Notes: a model not told the origin generated them from the letters alone. 64,000 nucleotides of DNA from Nocardia jiangxiensis NBRC 101359 (GCF_000308615.1 NZ_BAGB01000063.1:27581-91580), one strand, 5' to 3'; shown: positions 25,589-36,974, numbered from the stretch's first letter. Numbers and translations are program-made.

Positions 25589-27208
25589 GTGAATTCCCCT
25601 TCCCCGAGCGCGACCACGTCCGGGCGGTTGGCACAGGAAGTCGCGCGGCGGCGCACCTTCGCGGTGATCTCCCATCCCGACGCGGGTAAGTCCACTCTCA
25701 CCGAGGCCCTCGCACTGCACGCCAAGGTGATCGCCGAGGCCGGTGCGATCCACGGCAAGTCCGGGCGCAAGTCGACCGTCTCGGACTGGATGGAGATGGA
25801 GAAGGCGCGCGGCATCTCGGTGAGTTCGACCGCGCTGCAGTTCGAATACGGCGACTGCGTGATCAACCTGGTCGACACCCCCGGTCACTCGGATTTCTCC
25901 GAGGACACCTATCGGGTGCTGACCGCCGTCGACGCCGCGGTCATGCTCATCGACGCGGCCAAGGGCCTGGAACCGCAGACGCTCAAACTGTTCCAGGTGT
26001 GCCGTCACCGCGGGATTCCGGTGATCACCGTCATCAACAAGTGGGACCGGCCCGGACGCGCGCCGCTGGAGCTGCTCGACGAGATCAGCGAGCGCATCGG
26101 CCTGACCCCGACCCCGCTGTTCCTACCGGTCGGCATCGCGGGCGATTTCCGCGGGCTGCTGCGTCGCGGCGAAGAGGGTGCGGCCACCGAATACATCCAC
26201 TTCACTCGCACCGCCGGTGGCGCGACGATCGCGCCCGAGGAGTCCTACGACGTCGAGCAGGCGAGCGAACGCGAGGGCGAGGTGTGGACCACCGCGGCCG
26301 AGGAGAGCGAACTGCTCTCGGCCACCGGGCAGGACCACGATCAGGAACTGTTCCTGGCCGGGCAGACCTCGCCGGTCATCTACGCCTCGGCGATGCTGAA
26401 CTTCGGGGTGCGCCAGCTGCTGGAAACCCTTGTGGCCCTTGCTCCCCCGCCCGGACCGCGGGACGACGTGAGCGGCTCGGCCCGGGTGACCACCGATCCG
26501 TTCAGCGCGGTCGTGTTCAAGGTGCAGGCCGGTATGGACACCGCGCACCGCGATCGGCTGGCGTTCATGCGCATCGTGTCCGGCGAATTCGAGCGCGGCA
26601 TGGTCGTCACGCACGCCCAGACCGGACGGCCGTTCGCGACCAAGTACGCGCTGACCGTCTTCGGCCGCGAACGTTCCACGGTCGACACGGCCTTTCCGGG
26701 TGATGTGGTCGGTCTGGTGAACGCGACCGCCCTGGCCCCCGGGCACACGCTGTTCGTGGACAAGAAGGTCGAATTCCCGCCGATCCCGTCCTTCGCGCCG
26801 GAACATTTCGCCACGTTGCGGGCGCGCAGCGCGGGTAAGTACAAGCAGTTCCGCAAGGCCATCGATCAGCTCGACTCCGAGGGCGTGGTGCAGGTGCTGC
26901 GCAACGAGACCCGTGGTGACGCCTCCCCCGTGCTGGCCGCGGTCGGTCCCATGCAGTTCGAGGTGGTCACCGCCCGCATGCAGGCCGAATTCACCGTCGA
27001 GACGCAACTGGACTTCCTGCCCTATCAGCTGGCCCGTCGCACCGACGCGGAATCCGCAACCGAACTCGACCGCCAGCGCGGCGTCGAGGTCTTCACCCGC
27101 ACCGACGGCGCGATCCTGGCCCTGTTCAGCGACAAATGGCGCCTGCAGTACATCCAGAAGGAAATGCCCGACCTGACCCTGGATCCCTTGGTCGCCACCG
27201 CGGACTAG
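25589..27208 (+). CDS. prfC: peptide chain release factor 3
   Basis: A 539-residue translational GTPase that recycles RF1 and RF2 after termination. G motifs are visible: SHPDAGKSTLTEA (G1), KARGISVSST (G2), DTPGHSDFSEDTYR (G3) and NKWDRPG (G4). RF3-specific features are GKSGRKSTVSDWMEMEKARG and the C-terminal VGPMQFEVVTARMQAEFTVE region. Length is normal. GTG at 25589 follows AGGAG. Confidence 0.96.
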   Translation: MNSPSPSATTSGRLAQEVARRRTFAVISHPDAGKSTLTEALALHAKVIAEAGAIHGKSGRKSTVSDWMEMEKARGISVSSTALQFEYGDCVINLVDTPGHSDFSEDTYRVLTAVDAAVMLIDAAKGLEPQTLKLFQVCRHRGIPVITVINKWDRPGRAPLELLDEISERIGLTPTPLFLPVGIAGDFRGLLRRGEEGAATEYIHFTRTAGGATIAPEESYDVEQASEREGEVWTTAAEESELLSATGQDHDQELFLAGQTSPVIYASAMLNFGVRQLLETLVALAPPPGPRDDVSGSARVTTDPFSAVVFKVQAGMDTAHRDRLAFMRIVSGEFERGMVVTHAQTGRPFATKYALTVFGRERSTVDTAFPGDVVGLVNATALAPGHTLFVDKKVEFPPIPSFAPEHFATLRARSAGKYKQFRKAIDQLDSEGVVQVLRNETRGDASPVLAAVGPMQFEVVTARMQAEFTVETQLDFLPYQLARRTDAESATELDRQRGVEVFTRTDGAILALFSDKWRLQYIQKEMPDLTLDPLVATAD

Positions 27209-27218
27209 GTTCGCCGCC

Positions 27219-27755
27219 TCAACCCATGGTTTCTTCTTCGGGAGCGCTCGGGGATCTCCCGTCACCGCCCACGACTTCGCCGGTCTCCGGCTCGCTGGCG
27301 ATCAGGCCCCAGCGGCTCGAGGTGAGGCGCAGGCTCGGTAGGTCCGACAGGGACAGCACCACCTCGTAGGTGCGTTCGTAGCCGGTGTGGGCGATGCGCC
27401 AGTTGCCGTCCTCGCAGCGGACGTAGCGGTCCGAATAGAACGCCGCGCCGCGCAGCAGCATGTTGTGGCCGGGGATCAGCACCGTATCGGCCAGATACCA
27501 GGTGCCGGTGGCCTCGTCACCGTCGACGTCGATCTCCGGATGATCGCAGTGATGTTCGGTGATCACGTGCGGGCCGAGGGTATTGCGCATGAACGCCAGG
27601 AACGCGTCACGCGATTCGAACTGCAGGTACTCGCTGTACGTCGCGGTCGCGTCCGGGACCATGGTGTCGGCGAAATCGTCCCAGGACTTGGTATCGAGTG
27701 CCCGCAGGTAGCGGAACTTCAGCCGACTGATTGCGGAGACGGCATCGGAGTCCAT
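27219..27755 (-). CDS. nuclear transport factor 2-like (SnoaL_4) protein
   Basis: A 178-residue small alpha+beta barrel protein of the SnoaL-like family. It begins with the typical helix pair AISRLKFRYLRALDTKSWDDFADTMVPDATATYSEY and holds ITEHHCDHPEIDVDGDEATGTWYL. Such proteins isomerise, hydrate or cyclise small molecules or have no enzymatic role. It converges with prfC 10 bases away, and no pathway gene adjoins it, so no substrate is proposed. Confidence 0.85.
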   Translation of the reverse strand: MDSDAVSAISRLKFRYLRALDTKSWDDFADTMVPDATATYSEYLQFESRDAFLAFMRNTLGPHVITEHHCDHPEIDVDGDEATGTWYLADTVLIPGHNMLLRGAAFYSDRYVRCEDGNWRIAHTGYERTYEVVLSLSDLPSLRLTSSRWGLIASEPETGEVVGGDGRSPSAPEEETMG

Positions 27756-27840
27756 ACCTCAACAATCCCATCCGGACACCGACTTCTCCGTGATTTGGAA
27801 GATCTGTACCGAATCGCTATACGGCGGCCGGTTCGGCGAA

Positions 27841-28746
27841 CTACCCGTCGGTGCGCTGAGTGGGTGCGGCCTCGCCCGGGAGGGTGAAGCAGATGCGGCA
27901 GAAGTCCTCGCCGAATTCGGTGAGGCGCAGGCTCTTTCGCACGATCTTGGGGACGCGTCCGGCGGCTTTGAGGGCCGTTTCGACGATCGGCTGGACCTCG
28001 AGCACCATGTAGCGGCTCAACAGGACCGGATCGTCGGAGTTCATCAGCAGGCCGAGGCGGTTGAGGTTGATCAGATAATGGCGTGAGCGGTCCGGGTAGC
28101 GCACGCCGGCCTGCTCGGGCACCGAGGTCAGATCACCGGACACGAGTTCCGAACCGATCCCCAGGGGACGGTTGGTGCGGACGTCGACCGAGGGCTGCGG
28201 GCCGTTCTGCGCCATGAATCGCAGGATGCGGGCCTCGTCGGGGGCGAGCTGATCGAGGATCCGGTCGTAGGCCGGATGCACTTCCTCGGTGAAGTACACA
28301 TCGGCCGAACGGGCCAGCAGCGCGTCACCGCGACGACGCAGATCGTCCATCGTGGTGGACCGGACGTAACCGCCGGTGGTAATGGCCTGCGGCGTATGCC
28401 CGTTGGCGGTCGGCACATAGCTGACGATCTCGCGCACCGACCCCTCGGTGACGCCCAGCACACTGCGAGCGACCGACTGCAGCGCCTGCCCGGCGCGCTC
28501 GGCGATCTCGGTGGAGGATTCCCCGTCCAGGGCCGCCTGGGTGATCTGCCGGGTCACCTCGTAGGTGGTGCCCATCGCCCACTGTCCGCCGCGCACCGCC
28601 GTCCCGGCGGCGAGCCCGGCCGCGCGGAACACGCCGCGGATGAGCCTGGCCTCGTTGCTGATCTGCCGCTGCTCCACGTCCGAGGTGCGTTCCACGGAAC
28701 GAGGTCCCGGGCGGGCGACGTCGCGTCCGCTCCTGTCGTCTGCCAC
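27841..28746 (-). CDS. Abi-alpha / DUF4393 family protein, copy 1
   Basis: A 301-residue protein whose C-terminal half shows the DUF4393 (Abi-alpha) pattern: YFTEEVHPAYDRILDQLAPDEARILRFMAQNGPQPSVDVRTN, then DRSRHYLINLNRLGLLM and a terminal LRLTEFGEDFCRICFTL. The N-terminal half is helical and Ala-rich. Start GTG at 28746 has GGAGAAGGAC upstream. A paralogue lies at 30334 beyond the DUF445 gene. Members of the family are linked to phage abortive infection in Firmicutes, but these actinobacterial copies are probably chromosomal housekeeping or envelope-related; this is inference. Confidence 0.8.
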   Translation of the reverse strand: MADDRSGRDVARPGPRSVERTSDVEQRQISNEARLIRGVFRAAGLAAGTAVRGGQWAMGTTYEVTRQITQAALDGESSTEIAERAGQALQSVARSVLGVTEGSVREIVSYVPTANGHTPQAITTGGYVRSTTMDDLRRRGDALLARSADVYFTEEVHPAYDRILDQLAPDEARILRFMAQNGPQPSVDVRTNRPLGIGSELVSGDLTSVPEQAGVRYPDRSRHYLINLNRLGLLMNSDDPVLLSRYMVLEVQPIVETALKAAGRVPKIVRKSLRLTEFGEDFCRICFTLPGEAAPTQRTDG

Positions 28747-29020
28747 GTCCTTCTCCGAAACTCGCCAGGTGAACGAAAACGCTCACAGATTATCGCCGCC
28801 ACCCGATCATCGGGCGCCTCGGCCCGGCGGGCCGTGCGAAGAGTACCGGGCAACCACGACGACCGGCTACCCGAAAGTCTCCCACTTCGGACGCCACGGA
28901 CCACATCCGGCCGCAAATTCGACCATCTCCGCAATTCCGCAGTAAGGTCCACCCTGCCGACGGGTACCTTCGAGTACCGGTGAGGCGGTGGTCACCGGTA
29001 CGGTTCTGCAGGAGGGTGTC

Positions 29021-30343
29021 GTGCTAGGCAGCTATTTTCATATCCACCCATCCATTCTGCTGGAACTGATCACCATCCCCTTGTTCACCGGCATCATCGG
29101 TTACATCACCAACTGGACCGGCATCCTGATGCTGTTCAAGCCGATCTACTTCCACGGCATTTCGGTGCCCGGTCTCAAATCGCTGTTCCACTTCCTGCCC
29201 AAGCGGATTCAGGTTCTCCCGCTGCTGCGCTACGACGGGCGAATGGGCTGGCAGGGCATCGTCCCCTCGCGCGCGGACAAGATGGCTTCGATCGCCGTGG
29301 ACAAGGGGTTGTCCAAACTGGGCAGCGTCAGCGATTTCTATCGCGAGCTCGAGCCCGACGCGCTGGCCGAACATCTGACCACCCTCGCGCAGGAGCAGAT
29401 CCGCGGCATCGTCGAGGAAATCGCGATCCGCGAACATCCACAGCTCTGGTACAACCTGCCCAACCCGGTCCGGGAGATGGTGCACGAACGGGTGCGCGAG
29501 CAGTTGCCCGAGGTGCTCCGGGAACTGACCGTCGAGCTGGGCAACAATATCGAGCAGTTGCTCGATGTCAAGCAGATGGTGATCCGGTATTTCCAGTCCC
29601 GCCCGCAGCTGCTCAATACGGTCTTCCAGGTGCTGGGGGCCAAGGAGCTGCGATTCATGCAGAATTTCGGCTTCTATTTCGGCGCGCCGATGGGTGCGGT
29701 GTTGGTGGCCATCCTGCATCTGACGAACTGGTCCGCCCTGGTCGTGCTACCGGTCGGCGGGGTGGTGATCGGCTGGGTGGTGAACTGGATCGGCCTGAAC
29801 ATGATCTTCGCCCCCGCGTACCCGAAGTGGTGGTGCCCATGGCGGCAGGGCCTGCTGATCAAACGGCAGTCCGAGATCACCGAGGGTTATGCGGAATTGG
29901 TTGCCACCCAGATCATCACGGTCGCCAACGTCGGCGACGAACTGCTGAACGGGCCGCGCGCGGACCGCACCATGCAGGTCCTGGAGGACACCCTGCGCCC
30001 GGCCACCGACAAGGCGCTGGGCCCGGCGCGCGGGCCGGTGAAGTTCATGATGGGCAGGCGCGACTACACGACGCTGCAGGACAGTTTCGCGGACAAGGCC
30101 AAGAGCCTGGCACCGGCAGCCTTCGCCGATCCGGCCTTCAACGCACAGCAGAGTACGCAGGTCAGCCGATATATCGCCAAGCAGATGGCGGCCCTGTCCC
30201 CACCGAGTTTCGTGGATATGCTGCGTGCGGCGATCAAACAGGACGAGTGGCTCTTGTTCGTCCATGGCGGCGTGTTGGGGCTCATCGCCGGTTACGCTCA
30301 TCTTCTGATCTTCGGAACGGAAGTGGCGAGAACATGGCTTTGA
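29021..30343 (+). CDS. DUF445 family membrane protein
   Basis: A 440-residue protein with hydrophobic segments near the N-terminus (LELITIPLFTGIIGYITNWTGILMLF), in the middle (GAVLVAILHLTNWSALVVLPVGGVVIGWVVNWIGLNMIF) and at the C-terminus (FVHGGVLGLIAGYAHLLIFG). The paired NW(T/I)G(I/L) motifs, GYITNWTGI and GWVVNWIGLNMIF, mark DUF445. A ribosome site GGAGGG precedes GTG at 29021; a GTG at 28988 is also in frame. It overlaps the next gene by 10 bases. Function unknown; membrane location is inferred from the helices. Confidence 0.85.
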   Translation: MLGSYFHIHPSILLELITIPLFTGIIGYITNWTGILMLFKPIYFHGISVPGLKSLFHFLPKRIQVLPLLRYDGRMGWQGIVPSRADKMASIAVDKGLSKLGSVSDFYRELEPDALAEHLTTLAQEQIRGIVEEIAIREHPQLWYNLPNPVREMVHERVREQLPEVLRELTVELGNNIEQLLDVKQMVIRYFQSRPQLLNTVFQVLGAKELRFMQNFGFYFGAPMGAVLVAILHLTNWSALVVLPVGGVVIGWVVNWIGLNMIFAPAYPKWWCPWRQGLLIKRQSEITEGYAELVATQIITVANVGDELLNGPRADRTMQVLEDTLRPATDKALGPARGPVKFMMGRRDYTTLQDSFADKAKSLAPAAFADPAFNAQQSTQVSRYIAKQMAALSPPSFVDMLRAAIKQDEWLLFVHGGVLGLIAGYAHLLIFGTEVARTWL

Positions 30344-31074
30344 GCGACCCCGTGCGCGCTGCGGCCGGGCTGGTGCAGGTGGCGGCATCGGCTGCGGCGG
30401 AAGCGACTTCGTGGAGCGTGGACACCGCCCGGGACATCACCGGGACCGTCGTGCGCGGCAGTATGGCGGGGCGGCCGCCGCGCGAACTGCTCACCGAGGC
30501 CGGTGAGCAGATGCGCGAATCGGTCCGCCGGGCGCTGGGTATCCCTGCACCGCAAGCGGATTCGGATGCGGAACCGGTCTCGAATCTGCGCGAGCGCGGT
30601 GCGGAACTACTCCGGCATTCCGCGCGGGTGCAGACCGGCGAGGGCGATCATCCGGCGTACGCGCGGATCCTGTCCGAGCTGACGCCCGACGAGGCGCGCA
30701 TCCTGCGATTCCTCTACCTGGACGGCCCGCAGCCCACCCTGGATGTGCGCACCGGCCGCGCGCTGACCCCCGGAACGCAGCGAATCGAGATGGGGCTCAA
30801 CCTGATCGGCGAGGAGGCCGCGCTGCACTCCCCCGACCGGACCGCCCACTATCTGACGAATCTGAGCCGGCTGGGCCTGATCGACTTCACCACCGAACCG
30901 CTGGACAATCCGGCTCGGTACCAGTTGCTCGAAGCCCAGTCGCAGACCCGGTCGGTGTTGTCGCGCAGCCGCCCGCGCGCCAAGATCCGGTACTGCAGCA
31001 TCGTGCTGACCGGTTTCGGCGGCGACTTCGTCTGCTGTTGCCTGCCGGTGCCGCCCGTCGACAAGGCGCAGTAG
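30334..31074 (+). CDS. Abi-alpha / DUF4393 family protein, copy 2
   Basis: A 246-residue paralogue of the protein at 27841. It has AYARILSELTPDEARILRFLYLDGPQPTLDVRTG and DRTAHYLTNLSRLGLIDF, close matches to the other copy, and ends in YCSIVLTGFGGDFVCCCLPV. The N-terminal half is Ala-rich and helical. The ATG at 30334 lies inside the last codons of the DUF445 gene, so the two are translationally coupled. Copy 1 is longer by about 55 residues. Confidence 0.82.
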   Translation: MALSDPVRAAAGLVQVAASAAAEATSWSVDTARDITGTVVRGSMAGRPPRELLTEAGEQMRESVRRALGIPAPQADSDAEPVSNLRERGAELLRHSARVQTGEGDHPAYARILSELTPDEARILRFLYLDGPQPTLDVRTGRALTPGTQRIEMGLNLIGEEAALHSPDRTAHYLTNLSRLGLIDFTTEPLDNPARYQLLEAQSQTRSVLSRSRPRAKIRYCSIVLTGFGGDFVCCCLPVPPVDKAQ

Positions 31075-31102
31075 GACTCACGTCCTCGGGCGCGGCATCG
31101 GC

Positions 31103-32923
31103 TCAGCCGACCTCGTCGGCGAGTTCGAGCCAGCGTTCCTCGGTCGATTCCTTGTCCGCCTGAACCTGTTTCAGCTCCACACCGAGGGTGACCAGCTTGT
31201 CCGGGTCGGTGGCGGCCTCGGCCAGGGCGTCGTGCAGGCGCTGTTCGCGTTCGGTGAGTTTCTCCAGAGCCCGTTCCAGGCGGCCGAATTCCTTGCGGGC
31301 GGCCCGGTAGGCGGCCGAATCCGTCGCGGGGGCAGCGGAATTGGACGATCCGTCGGTAGCGGCGCCGGACGCGGAGGCCGGCCGGGCGGGCGCGGCGAGC
31401 ACGGCGCGGCGGCGGAGGTACTCCTCGATGCCGCCGGGCAGGTTGGTGAGTTTGCCGTCGCCGAACAACGCCCAGGTCGAATCGCAGATGCGCTCGATCA
31501 GGTAGCGGTCGTGGCTGATCACCACCAGCGTGCCCGCCCAGCCGTCGAGCAGGTCCTCGAGCTGCTGCAGGGTGTCGATGTCCAGGTCGTTGGTGGGCTC
31601 GTCGAGCAGCAGGACGTTCGGCTCGCCCATCAGGATGCGGGTCAGCTGGAGACGACGCCGCTCACCACCGGACAGGTCGCCGACCGGGGTGCGCTGTTTG
31701 GCCGGGGTGAAACCGAGCCGCTCGGCCAGCTGTCCCGCGCTGACCTCCCGGTCGCCCAGCGTGATTCGCTCCGCGACATCGGATACCGCTTCCAGCACAC
31801 GCATATTCGTCGGCAGATCGTCGAGTTCCTGACGCAGCCAGCCGATTCGGATGGTCTGCCCCTGGATCCGGCGGCCGGGCACCGGCTCGGTGTCACCGGC
31901 CAGCGCGCGCAGCAGCGTGGTCTTGCCCGAGCCGTTCACCCCGACCAGACCGACCCGCTCACCGGGGGACAGCCGCCAGGTCAGATCGTGCACCAGTTCG
32001 CGGCCGTCGGGCGTGCTCAACGTCGCGTCCTCGAGCTCGATCACCACGCGCCCCAACCGCTTTCGCGCGAAGGCGGCCAGCTGGACGGTGTCGCGCGGCG
32101 CGGGCACGTCGGCGATCAGCGCTTCGGCGGCCTCGACGCGATAGCGCGGCTTGGAGGTGCGCGCCTGCGGGCCGCGACGCAACCAGGCCAGTTCCTTGCG
32201 AGCCAGATTGCGGCGGCGGGCTTCGGTGGCATCGGCCTGCCGGGCGCGTTCGGCGCGGGCGAAGATCCAGTCGTTGTAGCCGCCCTCGTAGCTTTCCACC
32301 TTGCCGCCCACCACTTCCCAGGTGCGAGTGGCGACGGTGTCCAGGAACCAGCGATCGTGCGTGACGACCACCAGGGCGCTGCGCCGGGCCAGCAGATGTT
32401 CGGCCAGCCATTGCACGCCCTCGACGTCGAGGTGGTTGGTGGGCTCGTCCAGCACCAGCAGATCCAGGTCGCGCACCAGGGCCGCGGCCAGCGCCACCCG
32501 ACGACGCTCACCGCCGGACAGGTTGGCGACCGGGGCGTCCATACCGAGCCCGGCGATGCCGATTCCCTCGATGACGTTGCGAATCCGCGGATCGGCGGCC
32601 CATTCGTGTTCCGCCACGACGGGATCGCTGCCTACCGTGTCGTCCGCGAGCCCGGCCAGCACCACGTCGCCGACGGTGGCGTCCTCGGGCAGCGTGCCGC
32701 GCTGGGTGACCACCGCCATCCGCAGCCCGTTCATCCGGCTCACCCGCCCGCTGTCGGGCTGCTCGATGCCGGTCATCACCTCGAGCAACGTCGTCTTGCC
32801 GCCGCCGTTCAGGCCCACGACCCCGATCCGCTCGCCCTCCTGCACACCGAGGGAGACCTGATCCAGCAGCGGCGTGATCCCGAAACTCTTGCCGACCTGT
32901 TCCAGGTTGACCAGGTTCACCAT
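31103..32923 (-). CDS. ABC-F family ATPase
   Basis: A 606-residue protein with two ATP-binding cassettes and no membrane span: Walker A GLNGGGKTTL and GVNGSGKTTL, signatures LSGGERRRVAL and LSGGERRRLQL, and Walker B LLVLDEPTNHLD and VLLLDEPTNDLD. An inter-domain linker and a C-terminal coiled coil (EFGRLERALEKLTEREQRLHDALAEAATDPDKLVTLGVELKQVQ) match Uup-type ABC-F proteins, which act on ribosomes rather than as transporters. It lies near ispE as in related genomes. Resistance by ribosome protection is possible but not implied. Confidence 0.92.
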   Translation of the reverse strand: MVNLVNLEQVGKSFGITPLLDQVSLGVQEGERIGVVGLNGGGKTTLLEVMTGIEQPDSGRVSRMNGLRMAVVTQRGTLPEDATVGDVVLAGLADDTVGSDPVVAEHEWAADPRIRNVIEGIGIAGLGMDAPVANLSGGERRRVALAAALVRDLDLLVLDEPTNHLDVEGVQWLAEHLLARRSALVVVTHDRWFLDTVATRTWEVVGGKVESYEGGYNDWIFARAERARQADATEARRRNLARKELAWLRRGPQARTSKPRYRVEAAEALIADVPAPRDTVQLAAFARKRLGRVVIELEDATLSTPDGRELVHDLTWRLSPGERVGLVGVNGSGKTTLLRALAGDTEPVPGRRIQGQTIRIGWLRQELDDLPTNMRVLEAVSDVAERITLGDREVSAGQLAERLGFTPAKQRTPVGDLSGGERRRLQLTRILMGEPNVLLLDEPTNDLDIDTLQQLEDLLDGWAGTLVVISHDRYLIERICDSTWALFGDGKLTNLPGGIEEYLRRRAVLAAPARPASASGAATDGSSNSAAPATDSAAYRAARKEFGRLERALEKLTEREQRLHDALAEAATDPDKLVTLGVELKQVQADKESTEERWLELADEVG

Positions 32924-33129
32924 GGGCTCGTCCGCCTCTCCGTATTCAGGCCAAACAGTGTGAGTGGCGTGTCATCGATTCCGGATCGCCTGCCGCGTCG
33001 GCAGCCCGTCCCCGGGGCGCTCGGCAAGCTCCTCATGATCTCACGCCGCCGCTCACGTCCCGGATCTCCCCCCGGGCGGAGCGCGGGACCGCGGTGGAGC
33101 GGCACGCGAGTCCACAGCGGCCGGAGATA

Positions 33130-33168
33130 CGAAAGTGGCCCGGAAGCAATGCTTCCGGGCCACTTTCG
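33130..33168. terminator. 39-base perfect inverted repeat after the initiator tRNA
   Basis: Arms of 19 bases (33130-33148 and 33150-33168) are perfectly complementary with a single central base. No T-tract follows. It sits 5 bases beyond the 3' end of the tRNA gene and is well placed as its terminator. Confidence 0.75.
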
Positions 33169-33172
33169 CTAG

Positions 33173-33246
33173 TAGCGGGAACAGGATTTGAACCTGCGAC
33201 CTCTGGGTTATGAGCCCAGCGAGCTACCGAGCTGCTCCATCCCGCG
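33173..33246 (-). tRNA. initiator tRNA-fMet (CAT)
   Basis: A 74-base cloverleaf with CGCGGGA and TCCCGCT acceptor arms, the CUGGG-CTCATAA-CCCAG anticodon arm and a GGTTCAAATCC T-loop. Initiator marks are the unpaired C1-U72, A73, and three G-C pairs in the anticodon stem. No CCA is encoded. The strand is minus. Confidence 0.96.
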
Positions 33247-33328
33247 TCGTGTTTCCAACAGTACACGACACCCCCTCCGAATACCGAATCGCGCCCGGAC
33301 CAGCATCTTTGCGGCGCATTCGCGCGGG

Positions 33329-34249
33329 TCAGTGCTCGCCGACGATGCGGGCGCCCGGCACCGGGCCGCTGGCGGTGCGTACGCTGCGGCAGACGCCGGC
33401 GCCGGAGAGTTCGGCGGCCACCGCGATGGCGGCCTCCTCGCCCTCGCACAGGAATGCGCAGGTGGGGCCGGAACCGGAGACCAGACCGGCCAGGGCTCCC
33501 GCACCCGTGCCCGCGCGCAGGGTGCGACGCAGACCGGGTTTGAGCGACAGTGCGGGCGCCTGCAGGTCGTTGCCGAGCAGCGGGGCCAGCTGAGCCGGAT
33601 CGCCGGATGCCAAGGCCTGCAACAACTCCTGCGGTTCGGCGAGGCGGGGCGGATCGCCCTGCTCCCGTAGTCGGTCCAGTTCGCGGAACACCGTCGGCGT
33701 GGACAGACCATCGCGAGACAGCGCCAGCACCCAGTGAAAAGTGCTGCGCGACAACACCGGAAGCAACTTCTCCCCACGCCCGCGGCCCAGCGCGGTCCCG
33801 CCGTACAGCGCGAACGGGACGTCGCTGCCCAATTCGGCGGCCAGCGTCGCCAATTCGTCCCGGGTGAGGCCGACGTCCCAGAGTTCGTTCAACCCGACCA
33901 ACGCGGCGGCGGCGTCGGCGCTGCCGCCCGCCATACCGCCCGCGACCGGAATCCCCTTGCGGATCGCGATCTCCACCAGCGGAGCGCGCCCGGCGCGATG
34001 GGCCAGCCGCACCGCGGCCTGCCACACCAGATTCATCCGATCGGTGGGCACCTGATCGGCGCCCTCGCCGCTCACCCGCACCGACAGCGAAGCGGCCGGA
34101 GTGATCTCGATATCGTCACTCAGCGACAACGCCTGGAAGACGGTGGTGAGCTCGTGATACCCATCGGCACGCAGGTCACCCACCCCCAGGTGCAGGTTCA
34201 CCTTCGACGGCGCCCGCACGACAACAGGGCTGGGTACAACTGAAAGCAC
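33329..34249 (-). CDS. ispE: 4-diphosphocytidyl-2-C-methyl-D-erythritol kinase
   Basis: A 306-residue GHMP kinase of the MEP isoprenoid pathway. It shows APSKVNLHLGVGDLRADGYHELTTVFQALSL, the ATP loop PVAGGMAGGSADAAAAL (residues 99-115), SDVPFALYGGTALGRGRGE and the C-terminal GSGPTCAFL. The start is uncertain: GTG at 34249 or TTG at 34258. A TACGCT hexamer 8 bases before the GTG favours a leaderless message. In this window the rpfB-rsmA-ispE order is spread out by copper, lipase and SDR genes. Confidence 0.92.
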   Translation of the reverse strand: MLSVVPSPVVVRAPSKVNLHLGVGDLRADGYHELTTVFQALSLSDDIEITPAASLSVRVSGEGADQVPTDRMNLVWQAAVRLAHRAGRAPLVEIAIRKGIPVAGGMAGGSADAAAALVGLNELWDVGLTRDELATLAAELGSDVPFALYGGTALGRGRGEKLLPVLSRSTFHWVLALSRDGLSTPTVFRELDRLREQGDPPRLAEPQELLQALASGDPAQLAPLLGNDLQAPALSLKPGLRRTLRAGTGAGALAGLVSGSGPTCAFLCEGEEAAIAVAAELSGAGVCRSVRTASGPVPGARIVGEH

Positions 34250-34346
34250 GAGCCCCAAGCGTAATAGGCGTGGCCGACATGTGCGGTCACAGCGGTCGCC
34301 AACGCGCCGCCGCGCCGGTCAGGCAGCTCGAACCACTTGCACGCAA

Positions 34347-34361
34347 TACCCGTAGGGGGTA
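34347..34361. promoter_or_regulatory. CsoR-type copper operator candidate
   Basis: TACCC-GTAGG-GGGTA, a palindrome with 5-base arms, resembles the box in front of copZ of Bacillus (TACCCTACGGGGGTA). It lies upstream of copZ. Confidence 0.55.
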
Positions 34362-34376
34362 CCTTCGGGAACGTCC

Positions 34377-34388
34377 GGGGATACCCCC
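34377..34388. promoter_or_regulatory. second copper-box candidate
   Basis: GGGGATACCCCC lies between the presumed -35 region and a TATATT -10 hexamer (34395-34400) of copZ. GGGGGTA at 34355-34361 and TACCCCC at 34382-34388 also form a larger inverted repeat with the first box. Confidence 0.5.
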
Positions 34389-34418
34389 TCACCGTATATT
34401 TTCGAAGGAGTCGAGATC

Positions 34419-34625
34419 ATGGCGAGCAGCACCTACACCGTCACCGGAATGACCTGCGGACACTGCGTGGCGTCGGTGCAGAAGGAAATCGGCCGGATCG
34501 ACGGCGTCACCGGCGTCGAGGTGGACCTGGCCAGCGGGCGGGTCCAGGTGGAGTCGGCGAACCCGGTCGACCAGGCCGCCGTGGCCGCCGCTGTCGACGA
34601 GGCCGGATACCAGCTCGCGAGCTGA
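34419..34625 (+). CDS. copZ: copper chaperone with one heavy-metal-associated domain
   Basis: A 68-residue single HMA domain: beta-strand SSTYTVTGMTCGHCVASVQKEIGRIDGVTGVEVDL with the CxxC metal site (Cys13, Cys16), then the typical AGYQLAS end. It carries Cu(I) to the CopA pump encoded next. ATG at 34419 follows AAGGAG. It is the first gene of a copper operon with CsoR-type boxes upstream. Confidence 0.95.
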   Translation: MASSTYTVTGMTCGHCVASVQKEIGRIDGVTGVEVDLASGRVQVESANPVDQAAVAAAVDEAGYQLAS

Positions 34626-34665
34626 CCGAACCACCGCGAGAACCATCACGAAGGAGAGCGCGACA

Positions 34666-34682
34666 ATGAACGAGGCGCGGCG

Positions 34683-34686
<4 letters not shown>
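34666..34686 (+). CDS. possible 6-codon leader peptide before copA
   Basis: ATG AAC GAG GCG CGG CGA TGA begins 9 bases after AAGGAGAG and ends inside the copA start (ATGA). It encodes MNEARR. It is out of frame with copA. It could deliver ribosomes to copA by termination-reinitiation, or be coincidence. Confidence 0.35.

Positions 34687-36961
<2,275 letters not shown>

Positions 36962-36974
<13 letters not shown>

Noticed and set aside
25589..27208. Possibility that prfC is EF-G or a resistance GTPase
   Set aside because: The G-domain motifs and the segment GKSGRKSTVSDWMEMEKARG are those of RF3.
31103..32923. Reading the ABC-F gene as a macrolide exporter
   Set aside because: It has two ATPase cassettes, no membrane span and a C-terminal coiled coil, which points to the ribosome-acting ABC-F group.
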